A stretch of 49,441 nucleotides of DNA from Acidobacteriota bacterium. GTDB taxonomy: Bacteria > Acidobacteriota > Terriglobia > Terriglobales > Acidobacteriaceae. Made by a program: the position numbers and the translations under genes. The stretch lies in the NCBI GenBank assembly GCA_021813745.1, contig JAKAJO010000045.1, forward strand, positions 1 through 49,441, in the 5' to 3' direction. Shown here in pieces: positions 1-11,215 of this stretch. How positions within the stretch are numbered: position 1 is the stretch's first letter; each line of letters begins with the position of its first letter. The notes under the pieces are model-generated. The model saw only the letters and a list, made by a program, of their open reading frames with translations, did not search any database and was not told where the DNA came from.

Positions 1-167
1 AAACGCGGCTGTCTTGGCATTCACGCCAACCAACTCCGCCGCGGTGCGCGCCGTGGTGCCAGCCACAAAGTGCTCGATCAGACGAAACTGCTTGGACCAG
101 GACAATCGACTCTTGCGAAATCCTTCGACCACACCAGATACCTCTCGCGATTATCTGGTACAGCCCC
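1..167 (-). mobile_element. IS1595-family insertion sequence, end fragment with transposase N-terminus (partial)
   Basis: Reading the minus strand from a GTG at 132 down to position 1 gives 44 codons starting VVEGFRKSRLSWSKQF and continuing RLIEHFVAGTTARTAAEL, then VGVNAKTAAF. This matches the start of ISXO2/IS1595-type DDE transposases, whose N-terminal zinc-binding/HTH region has the RLIEHFVAGTTARTAA block. The rest lies outside the window. A GAGAGG ribosome-binding site is 8 nt before the GTG. The probable terminal inverted repeat is 151-167 (minus strand GGGGCTGTACCAGATAA), so the element would end near 167. The family is recognised from sequence memory; the exact IS and its target duplication cannot be seen. 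No catalytic residues are present in this fragment. Confidence 0.75.
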
Positions 168-420
168 AAGAAATAAATACCCACCCCCCCTCTCCCCTGA
201 ATTGATCTGCACTTTTCCACAGAAGGCTTGCATGTTTTTTCGAGGAGGATTTTCGCTTTTCTTCGCTTTTCATGATCTCGCCGGTTGTTCAGCGCCGGAG
301 ATCACACCACAGCCTTGCAAAAGGAAAGGGCCTCGCAGCCTCACCCGATTCACCGGGTAACGCTCCGAGGCCCTTATGGCGCCTCTCCAGCCTGCTCGCT
401 CCCAGGCTGGCGCATCGCCT
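168..420. other. gene-free stretch between IS end and clpB
   Basis: No supported gene. It holds a C-rich tract (182-188) and a hairpin at 273-304 (arms TGATCTC/GAGATCA extended by CCGG/CCGG). A long inverted repeat just after the clpB stop is listed separately. Confidence 0.6.
326..375 (-). terminator. probable clpB transcription terminator hairpin
   Basis: A perfect 10-bp inverted repeat (AAGGGCCTCG at 326-335 and CGAGGCCCTT at 366-375) lies about 45 nt after the clpB stop. The loop contains a second small hairpin (ACCCG/CGGGT). The minus strand continues TCCTTTTGC, so the T-run is weak. The position suggests a terminator; the fold itself is certain, the function inferred. Confidence 0.5.
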
Positions 421-3045
<2,625 letters not shown>

Positions 3046-3143
3046 GACTTTCCACTCCCAGCTTCCAGCCGCTCGCTTTCAGCTTGTTCCTGTTTGGATT
3101 CAGAGTCCAGTTGCCGCTTGAAAAATTCCTTTGCAATCCCGAA

Positions 3144-3188
3144 AAAAGACTGCGCCGGGCGGGTACACGGCACGCACCGCCCGGCGCA
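3144..3188 (-). terminator. rho-independent terminator of hsp20
   Basis: Perfect 12-bp GC-rich stem (TGCGCCGGGCGG at 3151-3162, CCGCCCGGCGCA at 3177-3188) with a 14-nt loop. On the minus strand it is followed by GTC and six Ts. It lies about 65 nt after the hsp20 stop and just before the clpB leader, so it should end hsp20 transcription. Confidence 0.85.
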
Positions 3189-3192
3189 TCCA

Positions 3193-3242
3193 ACCTCGGG
3201 CCTCAGGCAAGCCTGGTAGGGCACGAACCCTCAGCCCGAGGT
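3193..3242 (-). other. second hairpin downstream of hsp20
   Basis: Inverted repeat ACCTCGGGC (3193-3201) and GCCCGAGGT (3234-3242), with an inner AGGC-AA-GCCT hairpin, directly after the hsp20 stop. It has no T-run. It may protect the hsp20 mRNA 3' end or act with the terminator that follows. Confidence 0.55.
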
Positions 3243-3252
3243 CCGTGACTAC

Positions 3253-3693
3253 TTACGCAGCCACGTTGATCTTGATCTGCTTGGGCTGAGCCTCGGGTTT
3301 CTTCTTCAGCTCAAGCTTGAGGACGCCCGCGTTGTAGCTGGCTGCCACATGTTCCGTGTCGACGGTGGACGGCAAGGTGAAGGCACGGTAGAAGCTTCCA
3401 TAACTCCGCTCAATCCGGTGGAAGTTCTCCTCTTTCTCCTCCTTCTCGAACTTGCGCTCGCCCTTTACAGTCAGGGTGTTGTTCTCCACGCGGACGTCCA
3501 AGTCCTTTTCTTCAATCCCCGGCACTTCGAGCTTGAGGACAACCTTCTGCGCGTCCTCATAGATATCGACGGCCGGTACGAAACTTGCAGTGGTCATCGG
3601 CACCTCGCCCTCTTTCAAACCACCAAAGAGCGTGTTCATCCGATTCTGCAATGCAACCACTTCACGAAACGGATCCCAACGAGTAATCGCCAT
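3253..3693 (-). CDS. small heat-shock protein, Hsp20/alpha-crystallin family
   Basis: 146-residue ATP-independent holdase that binds unfolding proteins in the cytosol and hands them to DnaK/ClpB. It has the usual N-terminal arm (MAITRWDPFREVVALQNRMN), an alpha-crystallin domain from about residue 38 to 135 with the VPGIEEKDLDVRVENNTLTV block and the IERSYGSFYRAFTLP strand, and a short tail. The conserved AxxxxGVLxL element is present as ASYNAGVLKLEL, followed by a KKPEAQPKQIKI stretch carrying the C-terminal I-x-I anchor (IKI). The start is supported by GGAGG 8 nt upstream. A palindrome over the promoter suggests repressor control. Confidence 0.95.
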   Translation of the reverse strand: MAITRWDPFREVVALQNRMNTLFGGLKEGEVPMTTASFVPAVDIYEDAQKVVLKLEVPGIEEKDLDVRVENNTLTVKGERKFEKEEKEENFHRIERSYGSFYRAFTLPSTVDTEHVAASYNAGVLKLELKKKPEAQPKQIKINVAA

Positions 3694-3768
3694 GATTTCA
3701 TCCTCCGATGCAGTTCAGTAGAAGTTGGGCTGCAGGGTGACCCTGCTGGCTCCCATCCTTTCGATTCA

Positions 3769-3821
3769 ACTATAGCACATCGGATGCATAAAATATGAGT
3801 GTATTACGCTAATATTTTATG
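3769..3821 (-). promoter_or_regulatory. hsp20 promoter region with long palindromic operator
   Basis: CATAAAATAT (3787-3796) and ATATTTTATG (3812-3821) are perfect 10-bp arms around a 15-nt centre (GAGTGTATTACGCTA). On the minus strand a -10-like TATAGT sits at 3769-3774, which puts the palindrome over the -35 region, about 95 nt before the hsp20 start. It is not a CIRCE, HAIR or ROSE sequence that I can recognise. Likely a repressor site; this is inference from position and symmetry. Confidence 0.6.
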
Positions 3822-3889
3822 AAAAGTTCATCTCTATTTGTTTACAATAGTTTACGAACGAATCGTTCTATCTTCCGAGCCGAACCACC

Positions 3890-5847
3890 TCAGGCTGGCT
3901 CGGTTGCCGGGGTGGGCGTCCTCGCCGACGCCCCCTGATCCACAGCCATTTGCGTCATCGTCAGCACCGTGATGTCGTCCTCCTGTCCGAAGACCTGCGC
4001 GGCATGGGCAATTTCCTCGGCGGATTGGGTGCTGATCTGGGCTGTGCGGTCGAAGCCGTAAAGCTCCCCGGTGGGTGATTGGGCTTCGACGACGCCGTCG
4101 GAGAGGAAGGTGAGCTGGTCGCCGGGAGCGAGCTGGATTGTGGTTTCGCTGTAAGTCGCATCGGCGGCGATGCCGAGGGGAAGGCCGTTTTCGATGGAGA
4201 CTTCATCGCCATTGTGGTAAGGCGAGAGGTGGCCAGCGTTGGCGACCCAGCAAGTGCCGCCGGGTTCAAAGCGAATGCAGAGGCAGGTGACGAAGCCCTC
4301 CGAGCTCGCTTCGAGGAGCTGCTGGTTGAGTGCGGCGAGCAGATCCGCGGGGCCCAATCCACGAGAGGCGAGGGCGCGCAATGCGCCGATGACCAGGGTA
4401 GCGGTCATGGCGGCGCGGAGGCCTTTGCCGCTGACGTCGCCGAGGACAAACAGGTGCGACCCATCCGGCAAGGGCAGCACCTGGTAGAAGTCTCCGCCGA
4501 CCTCATTGGCGGGCCGGTAGCAGACCCCGATTTCGCAGCAAGGAACGGGCGGTAGGGCTTCAGGAATGAGGCGACGTTGCATGATGCGCGCGGCTTCGAA
4601 TTCCGCTCCGGCGCGCGCCTGAGCGCGGCTGACCCGGTGGAAGCGAAGCAGCATGACGGCGCCGATGCTTAGCAGGAAGAGGACATCGCCGCAGAGCTGG
4701 AGCAGGAAAGGAAAGCCGGCGATGCTGATGACGGGATTGCCGGCCCACTCAAACGCGCGCAGATGGAGGTAGTTGAACGCGAAGTAGCCGCCATCGAAGA
4801 GAAGGCCGAAGAAGGCATTCAAGCCGATGGGAAGAACCAGCAGGCCGGCTTCACGATTGCCCTGGCGGAGCCAGCGGATGAGCTCGGCGGGAAGCAGCAG
4901 GATGATGGGGATGATCCAGAGGGCGGATACGAGCACGTAGGTTTCTTCACCGCGGCCGGAGAGGTTGATGGCGAACGCGATGGGAACCATGGCGACGGAT
5001 GCGGACTGATAGAGGCGCCAGAAGAGAGATTTGCGGCGGCGCACGAAGCGAAAGACGAACTCGATCAGGAGAACGAGGACGAGGTATTGGCAGGGGTCGC
5101 CGATGGCACCGTTGGAGAGGGTGGGCCCGATGCCGAAGTAGGCCAGGCCGAATGCGATTTCGACGAGCCCCTGGGCGATGAGGTAAAAGCCCAGCCAGAG
5201 GAAGCCCGGTTCGGCGCGGTCCAGGCGGTAGAGCAGGAGCATGCCGAGGCCGGCGAGGACGAAGCCGAGATCGACAAGAAAGAGCGGGAGAAAGGGCGGG
5301 CGGCGAGCGTTGAGGTTGGCTTCAGACCAGGCGGCGACCAGGCTGGGGGAGCCGATTCTGGCGTCCCTGAAGCAGGGTCGCTGCGTTACGGCTGCCTGGT
5401 AGGCGAGGTAATCGGTTCGGACGGCGATGGTGAGGTCCTGAGGACCCGGGGGAAGTGAAACGACGTTGGGGTAATCGTAGGAGGTCCATGCTGGGCGACT
5501 GGCTAGGGTATCGACGTGGTGCCCGTTGATCCAGACATCCGTGGATCCCTTTGGCGAGAGGAGGCCGAAGGCGAGCGGCTGAGAAGCGTCCTGGAGATGG
5601 AGGTGGATGCGGTACCAGCGGAAGCCGGGCGTGGCCAGCCAGACATTCGCAGGGTCATCAAGGCGGGAGATGGGCTGCCAGAGGAGTCATCGAAGGTCGG
5701 GGCGGCCCATGCGGGGTTGTCGCCTGCATGGGTCTTCCAGCCCTGGTCGAGGGGCGCGATTCCCCGCGCCCAGGGGCCGAGCTCCACGGTCTGGGCGGCG
5801 GCAGCGGCTGCGGTGAGAAAAAGCGCCAGCATGAGGATTTTACGCAT
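3890..5847 (-). pseudogene. membrane SpoIIE/PP2C-type serine phosphatase, frameshifted
   Basis: The C-terminal frame (3890-5242 and upstream) encodes about seven membrane segments and a SpoIIE-like PP2C phosphatase domain with NEVGGDFYQ, GDVSGKGLRAAM, NAGHLSPY and FLSDGVVEAQ motifs. Such proteins sense something outside and dephosphorylate an anti-sigma-factor antagonist. The true N-terminus is in another frame: ATG at 5847, signal peptide MRKILMLALFLTAAAAAAQ, then GDNPAWAAPTFDDSS. At 5681-5685 one base appears missing; past it the protein continues WQPI, then LDDPANVWLATPGFRWYRI and an extracytoplasmic jelly-roll region. Corrected length is about 652 aa. Its start overlaps the stop of the upstream paralogue by 8 nt (ATGCGTAA). 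It could be a sequencing error, a real pseudogene, or recoding. Confidence 0.8.
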
Positions 5848-7759
5848 GGAGCACCTCGGCGGAGGCGAAGGTGAGGGTAAGCACGGTGATGTCGTCTTCC
5901 TGGCCGAAGACCTGCGCGGCTTGGGCGATGGCTTCGGCGGATTGGCTGGAGATGGCGGCGGTGCGGTCGAAGCCGAAGAGCTCGCCGTGTGCGTTCCGCG
6001 CTTCGACGACTCCGTCGGAAAGGAAGGTGAGGCGACTGCCCGCATGCAGGAGAAATTGGCTCTCCTCGTATTCCACGGTGGCGTCGATACCCAGGGGCAG
6101 TCCGGCGTTCACCGGCACCTCGGCTCCGTCAAGGTATGGCGATAGATGTCCGGCGTTGGCGATGGTGAGTCGACCTGCTGCGGAAAGCTCAGCGCAAAGG
6201 CAGGTTGCAAATCCGCCCAGTCGCATCTTACTGAGCACCTGGTTGAGGTGTTCGAGCAAAGCGGCCGGGGAATCATCGTCGCGCTCCTGTGCGGCGCCCA
6301 GCAGGACGGCCGTAGTCATGGCCGCTGCGGCGCCTTTGCCACTCACGTCTCCCAGCAGGATGCGCTGGCGGTTATCGGAGAGTTTGCGGCAACTGTAGAA
6401 GTCACCTCCTACCTCACGCATGGGGTGGAAGGCAACCTCGATGCGCGTGCCAGGCATGGAATCGACCGACGGCTGCACGAGCATCCGCTGGATTTCTTGC
6501 GCTGCCTGCATTTCGCCCACGAGTTCTGCACGCTCGCGTCCGGCACGCTGCTGGTCGCGGAAAAGCAATGCGAGCAACATGACAGAAGCACAAATCTCGA
6601 CGAATGCCTGCAGCGGGTCCATCACGTCGAAAAAGCGCCTGCCGAATAAAGGCTGCCCGGTAAAGTAGACCATCATGGTTGCGCCCCACACCATGCAGGT
6701 GGCGGCGATTGCGATCATGCGCCTGGGAATACGCCAGTAGGGCCAGAAGGCGACAAATGCTGCCGAATAGCTGAGGATCTCGCCAACGGTCCCGATCCTG
6801 GTTAGCTGCCATGAGTCCAAAATGCCAAGGAGCCAAAGCACGTGACTTGGGGAGAGGAACGGGCTGCACATTCGGAGGGGGAACGACCATGCACGAAGCA
6901 GGTAGAGAATCCAGAACAAAATGGGCATGCTCCGCCTTGCGGCCGCGAAGGGAAACCAGATTTGCGTAAGAGATGTTGCGACCGCGAACACCCAAAAGCC
7001 GCAAATGCCTACGGCAACGGGAATATTCGCGAGGGTATCAACGAGGAAAAGGGTTACGAAAAGGCCCGCCACGCTCACGCAAGCGATGCTGAGAATCAGC
7101 AGTTCGGGACGGCTGCGATCGTTAAAGAACAACCCCAGGATAACCAGACCGATGACTCCGACCGCGCCAAACCAAACCAGATTGGGAAGAGCATAGGACA
7201 GGCTCCCTTGAATCAAGTCACTGTGACGCCAGCGCAGCGCGCCAGCCTCGCCGGCAACCATTCCGAAGCGAAGGTTTCCCACAACCTGATGAGGTCTGGA
7301 GTACCGATAAAGGATGCGCAAAGCGATTAAGGAAGTTTGGCCGGCCGTCGCGGTCCGCATCAGCGGATGCGTGTGAACGATGTCCAGGCGGAAGTTGCCG
7401 TCGCGCATGTCGCCGGCCCCGCCGACGAATTCTCCATCGACATACAGTTGGTATGCGGCTGCGAGCGAAACCTGCATGGCAGGTTCGGGTGAGGCGCGAA
7501 GCGGGCTCAAATCCGCGTGGCATCGAACCCAGTAACGGGGTTCGGAAGCGTCCAACTGCCACTGCGTGTACGGTTGCCAGCCAGACTAATCGAGGTTCGA
7601 CGCGGCCCAGGCTGGGTTGTCGCCGGCACGCCAGACGCACTGCTGCGGCGTGATCGCGATGATGGACTGCGCGGCGAGCGCGCCGGGCAGCGCGAGCGAA
7701 AGCAATGTGAGTGCGACAAGGCAAAGGTCCGCCGCACGCGGCGGGCGCTGGGGAAGCAT
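5840..7759 (-). pseudogene. membrane SpoIIE/PP2C-type serine phosphatase with in-frame TAG
   Basis: Paralogue of the gene that follows it. The frame is continuous from ATG 7759: signal peptide (MLPQRPPRAADLCLVALTLL...), then GDNPAWAASNLD, a TAG at 7586-7588, and then SGWQPYTQWQLDASEPRYW in the same frame. After that come an extracellular domain, about seven membrane segments and a PP2C domain (EVGGDFYSC, GDVSGKGAAAAM, NAGHLSPY, FLSDGVVEAR, FGQEDDITVL). Without the TAG the protein has 639 codons. A gene finder would begin at TTG 7555, but that product lacks the signal peptide and the first beta strands. The stop sits at nearly the same aligned position as the frameshift in the neighbour. The domain is intact, so a leaky or reinitiated product is possible. 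Confidence 0.78.
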
Positions 7760-7870
7760 GGAAAGAGCATACGCTCAGCTATTTGCGAAGCAGTAGCAGT
7801 TTTTCGCAGCATGCAACGGCAAGCGGAGTGGCAGTCCGCCGTGGCTGACCGTCCGATAGAATGCCTCAAG
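7760..7870. other. divergent promoter interval
   Basis: 111 bp between the divergent phosphatase gene and the TSUP permease. I see no clear -35/-10 pair or operator on either strand. Confidence 0.4.
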
Positions 7871-8680
7871 ATGCTTTTCGCTGCTCTTCCCACCTATATT
7901 GACTGGCACTGGCTCTGGCTCACGGTGGCTGCCTTTCTGGGCGGGCTGCTGAATGCCGTGGCCGGTGGCGGCTCATTCCTGCTCTTTCCCGCGATGCTCA
8001 GCATGAAGATGCTGCCCATCCAGGCGAACGCGACCAACACCGTCGCGCTGTGGCCCGGCCAGCTCACGTCCATCGCCGCCTATCGCCAAGACATCCGCAA
8101 GAACCTCGGGCTGGCGTGGCCGATGGCTGCAGCCGGACTCCTGGGAGGTACAGCAGGCGCGATTGTTCTGTTGCTCACGCCGCAACTCACCTTTCTGCAC
8201 CTGGTGCCGTGGCTGCTGCTGGTGGCCGCGCTTATCTTTGCCGTGAGCGGACCGGTCTCACGCAAGCTCGAAAGACTGCGCAAAGCGCGCGCCAATCTGG
8301 CCGCTCCGAAGGCGCATGCCATCCGCCGGGTTCCGTTGTGCGCGGCTACGGCTGCGGTCTGCTTTTACATCGGCTACTTTGGCGCGGGCGCAGGCTTTGT
8401 GCTGATTACGCTGCTGTCACTGTTTGGCATGGAAGACCTGCATGAGATCAACGCGCTGAAGGTGGTCTCCACCACCATGGCCAACGGCATTGCGTTTCTC
8501 ATCTTCGTCTTCAACGGCCAGGTTGTGTGGCGCTACTGTCTTCTGGCGATGCTTACGGCCGGAATCGGCGGTTACACATCGGCCAGCCTCGCGCGCAAAG
8601 TGCCGCAGCCCGTGCTGCGCGGCCTGGTGGTCGGCATCGGCCTCACCATGGCGGCGTGGTTCTTCTGGAGAAATCCCTGA
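7871..8680 (+). CDS. TauE/SafE (TSUP) family membrane permease
   Basis: 269-residue integral membrane protein of the TSUP family (DUF81), whose members are linked to export of sulfite, sulfoacetate or other organosulfur anions. It shows the family duplication: each half opens with a GG-rich membrane segment, LGGLLNAVAGGGSFLLFPAM near residue 17 and CFYIGYFGAGAGFVLITLLS in the second half, with about eight hydrophobic helices. The frame is open further upstream, but homologues start near this ATG (MLFAALPTYIDW). SemiSWEET begins 3 nt after the stop, so the two are co-transcribed. The substrate is not readable; the sulfur operon 4 kb away makes a sulfur anion possible but does not prove it. Confidence 0.88.
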   Translation: MLFAALPTYIDWHWLWLTVAAFLGGLLNAVAGGGSFLLFPAMLSMKMLPIQANATNTVALWPGQLTSIAAYRQDIRKNLGLAWPMAAAGLLGGTAGAIVLLLTPQLTFLHLVPWLLLVAALIFAVSGPVSRKLERLRKARANLAAPKAHAIRRVPLCAATAAVCFYIGYFGAGAGFVLITLLSLFGMEDLHEINALKVVSTTMANGIAFLIFVFNGQVVWRYCLLAMLTAGIGGYTSASLARKVPQPVLRGLVVGIGLTMAAWFFWRNP

Positions 8681-8683
8681 GCG

Positions 8684-8971
8684 ATGATCGCGGTTATCCT
8701 CTCACAAAGCACCCTTGACAGCTGGATTGGATCGATCGCAGCCACCTGCACCACCATTTCGTTTCTGCCGCAGCTCATTCGCGTGTGGCGGCGCAAAAGC
8801 GCGCGCGACATCTCGCTGATGATGTTCCTGCTCTTCAGCTTTGGCGTGGCGTGCTGGCTGGTCTACGGCATCGGCATTGGCTCAGGGCCCGTGGTTGTAG
8901 CCAATGCCCTGACGCTGGCGCTGGCCCTGGGGATCCTTGCTCTCAAACTCCGGTATGATCGGCGTCCCTGA
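8684..8971 (+). CDS. SemiSWEET-type small sugar transporter (MtN3/PQ-loop)
   Basis: 95 residues with three hydrophobic helices, the length of bacterial SemiSWEETs, which dimerise to form a sugar channel in the inner membrane. The first helix ends in the PQ motif (CTTISFLPQLIRVWRRKSAR), followed by ISLMMFLLFSFGVACWLVYG in helix 2 and a third helix rich in small residues. The basic patch RVWRRKSAR after the PQ motif is typical. It is 3 nt downstream of the TSUP permease gene and probably translated from the same mRNA. The sugar is unknown; with a glycan locus in the window a monosaccharide is plausible. Confidence 0.9.
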   Translation: MIAVILSQSTLDSWIGSIAATCTTISFLPQLIRVWRRKSARDISLMMFLLFSFGVACWLVYGIGIGSGPVVVANALTLALALGILALKLRYDRRP

Positions 8972-9016
8972 ACCCGCGCGAGGGTTGCCGCGGGAGCCGG
9001 AAGGGGAGCATTCTGA

Positions 9017-9598
9017 ATGACGCGGGGGCTGATTGCGGTGGGCAAGCGGTTCACAAAAATAGAGGTTGAGCATCAGGGCTTTATTGAACGGCAGCATGTC
9101 TTCTTTGTGGCATCGGCCGCGGCAGGCACGCACGTCAACTTGTCGCCCAAGGATGCAGCTTCGCTGCGCATTCTAAGCCCCAATCGCGTCGTGTATCTCG
9201 ACCAGACCGGCAGCGGCAATGAAACCGCAGCGCACATCCGCGCGGGTGGCCGGGTGACGATGATGTTCTGCGCCTTTGCTGGCGCACCGCTTATTCTTCG
9301 CCTCTACGGGCAGGGGAGCGTCCTGTCGCGCGGGAGCGAAGCCTATGCCGAAATGCTTGCCGGCAACTTTGGCGGGACGGAGCCGCCGGGATGCAGGCAA
9401 ATGATCGTTCTGGACATCGACCTGGTGCAGACTTCGTGCGGCTATGGCGTGCCACTCTTCGAGTTTTCAAACGAGCGGACCACGCTGGTTCGCTGGGCTG
9501 AGGGAAAGGGCTCCGGTGGCCTACAGGAGTTCTGGCGCCGGGAGAATGCAGTGAGCCTGGACGGCCTTCCCACTGGCCTTCTGGATTCCGCATCGTGA
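9017..9598 (+). CDS. pyridoxamine 5'-phosphate oxidase-related flavin-binding protein
   Basis: 193 residues of the PNPOx-like split-barrel fold. The VNLSPKDAASLRILSPNRVVYLDQTGSGNETAAHI block and the GRVTMMFCAFAGAPLILRLYG strand are hallmarks of the stand-alone PPOX-related family that binds FMN or F420; the true PdxH substrate-binding C-terminus is absent. The cytosolic reaction is unknown. The start has AAGGGGAG 9 nt upstream. It follows the SemiSWEET gene by 45 nt on the same strand and precedes the DUF971 gene by about 55 nt, so it may belong to one loose transcription unit. Confidence 0.88.
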   Translation: MTRGLIAVGKRFTKIEVEHQGFIERQHVFFVASAAAGTHVNLSPKDAASLRILSPNRVVYLDQTGSGNETAAHIRAGGRVTMMFCAFAGAPLILRLYGQGSVLSRGSEAYAEMLAGNFGGTEPPGCRQMIVLDIDLVQTSCGYGVPLFEFSNERTTLVRWAEGKGSGGLQEFWRRENAVSLDGLPTGLLDSAS

Positions 9599-9652
9599 AA
9601 GGCCCAGAGAGAACAACGCCGCGAAAGGCCGGTTCCTTCGTAAAATGAAAGC

Positions 9653-10108
9653 ATGAGCCACGAAGGGATTCGCTTTGTGTCAAAGGACGAGCAGGCGCAG
9701 GACGAGCACGATAGCCAGCCGCTACCTCGCATTGCCATGACGCCCGCCAAGGTGCGCGTGCTGCTGACCGAAGGCAAGGGCCTGGAGATCGAGTGGCAGG
9801 ACGGCCACCGGAGCACATGGACTTTTGCCTGGCTGCGCGATGCCTGCCCGTGTGCCACCTGCGTGGAAGAGCGCAAGAACGAAGGCCGCAAAATTGGCCA
9901 GCCCAGAGCGAAGTCCGCCGAGCTGCTTCCCATGTACAAGCCCCCGGCCAAGCCCTCCGGCGCGCATCCCGTGGGTCGTTACGCGCTGCAATTTGAATGG
10001 CTCGACGGCCACAACAGCGGGATCTATTCCTGGGAGTATCTGCGGCGCAACTGCAACTGCGTCGAATGCAGCTTTGCCGCAGCTGAGACAGGCAGTCTGC
10101 GGCAGTAG
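9653..10108 (+). CDS. DUF971 / GBBH-like N-terminal domain protein
   Basis: 151 residues. The region from about 29 to 145 is a DUF971 domain, the zinc-binding module also found at the N-terminus of gamma-butyrobetaine hydroxylase: LEIEWQDGHRSTWTFAWLRDACPCATC, a variable loop, then YALQFEWLDGHNSGIYSWEYLRRNC. Conserved cysteines (DACPCATC, RRNCNCVEC) are in place. Stand-alone DUF971 proteins often lie near MoaD/Mrp Fe-S genes, but no biochemical function is known to me. An alternative start is the internal Met at 9737 (MTPAKVRVLL), which would remove a poorly conserved acidic leader. Confidence 0.87.
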   Translation: MSHEGIRFVSKDEQAQDEHDSQPLPRIAMTPAKVRVLLTEGKGLEIEWQDGHRSTWTFAWLRDACPCATCVEERKNEGRKIGQPRAKSAELLPMYKPPAKPSGAHPVGRYALQFEWLDGHNSGIYSWEYLRRNCNCVECSFAAAETGSLRQ

Positions 10109-10249
10109 CGCGCAATGGGTGAGTGAAAGAAGCCGGCTTCGTTTCGATACGGACGCCTGGACTCCCGGTACTTCCGCATATTCTTTCCCAAGGAAATTCG
10201 GCAGGGTCCTTCCCGGCACATGGTAGATTGATGCCGAGGAGACAAGTGC

Positions 10250-11215
10250 GTGGCTCTGAAAGACTTTCTCGGCAAGCAGTTTATCGATGTCATCCAATGG
10301 AATGACCCGGATGACGGCATGCTCGCCTACCGCTATCCAATGCAGGACATGGAGATTCAGACCGGCGCCCAGCTCACCGTGCGGGAGTCGCAACTGGCGG
10401 CCTTCATCAATGAAGGCCGCATTGCAGACGTGCTGGGACCGGGATTGCACACCCTGACCACGCGCAATCTGCCTCTTCTAACTGACCTGTTGAACTGGGA
10501 CAAGGCATTTGAGTCACCCTTCAAGTCGGATGTGTACTTCTTTTCGACGAGGCTCCAGATCGACCGCAAGTGGGGTACGGCGACACCCATCACCATTCGG
10601 GACAAGGAGTTCGGCGCGGTGCGGCTCAGAGGGTACGGCATCTATACGTACCGCATCGCAGACGCGCGCGCCTTCTTTACCAAGGTAAGCGGAACCGCCC
10701 CGACGTACTACGCGGCGGAATTGGACGATCAACTGCGCAACACCATCGTTGCGCAGATGACCGACATCTTTGCCAATGCCGAAATCTCGTTTCTCGATAT
10801 GGCCGCTCACCAGTCGGCGCTCTCGGAAAAAGTTGCCGAGGGCCTGAAGCAGACCTTCGCGGGACTGGGGCTGGAGCTCACGCAGTTTGTCGTGCAAAAC
10901 ATCTGGATGCCCGAGGATCTTCAGCAAATTATCGACCAGCGCATTGGCATGTCCATGGCGGGGGATCTGGGCCGCTACACGCAGTTTGAGGCTGCTCAAT
11001 CACTTGAAATGGCTGCCGCCAACCCCGGTGGCACCGCAGGTCTGGGTGTGGGCATGGGCGCGGGCGTCTCCATGGCGCAGTCGCTGATGAACCAGGTCAA
11101 GCCACTCTCCACGGCCCAGGAAACACCCGCCGCGGCGACGAAGTTTTGCGTGGCTTGCGGCAAGTCCATTCCCGCAACTGCAAAGTTCTGCCCGGAGTGT
11201 GGAAAGCCGCAATGA
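10250..11215 (+). CDS. SPFH/band-7-like protein with C-terminal zinc ribbon
   Basis: 321 residues starting at GTG (MALKDFLGKQFIDVIQW). The body (about 15-250) matches the SPFH-like, so-called virion core protein family (YdjI-type), with MEIQTGAQLTVRESQLAAFI, GPGLHTLTTRNLPLL and FFSTRLQIDRKWGT strands and a long helical part. A Gly/Met-rich linker (about 255-290) follows, then a four-cysteine zinc ribbon (CVACGKSIPATAKFCPECG) at the very C-terminus. No transmembrane helix is seen. Its stop overlaps the start of the next zinc-ribbon gene (ATGA), so the two products are probably made together. Family members are described as scaffold or stress-membrane proteins; the role here is unknown. Confidence 0.85.
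   Translation: MALKDFLGKQFIDVIQWNDPDDGMLAYRYPMQDMEIQTGAQLTVRESQLAAFINEGRIADVLGPGLHTLTTRNLPLLTDLLNWDKAFESPFKSDVYFFSTRLQIDRKWGTATPITIRDKEFGAVRLRGYGIYTYRIADARAFFTKVSGTAPTYYAAELDDQLRNTIVAQMTDIFANAEISFLDMAAHQSALSEKVAEGLKQTFAGLGLELTQFVVQNIWMPEDLQQIIDQRIGMSMAGDLGRYTQFEAAQSLEMAAANPGGTAGLGVGMGAGVSMAQSLMNQVKPLSTAQETPAAATKFCVACGKSIPATAKFCPECGKPQ

Noticed and set aside
5503..6045. 180-codon minus-strand frame covering the first phosphatase N-terminus
   Set aside because: Only its middle (signal peptide to DDSS) is real; the flanks are other frames. It is explained by the frameshift in the phosphatase gene.
7586..7588. TAG as a recoded pyrrolysine or other amino acid
   Set aside because: There is no sign of recoding elements in the window, and the aligned position in the paralogue is an ordinary residue. 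A mutation or sequence error is simpler.
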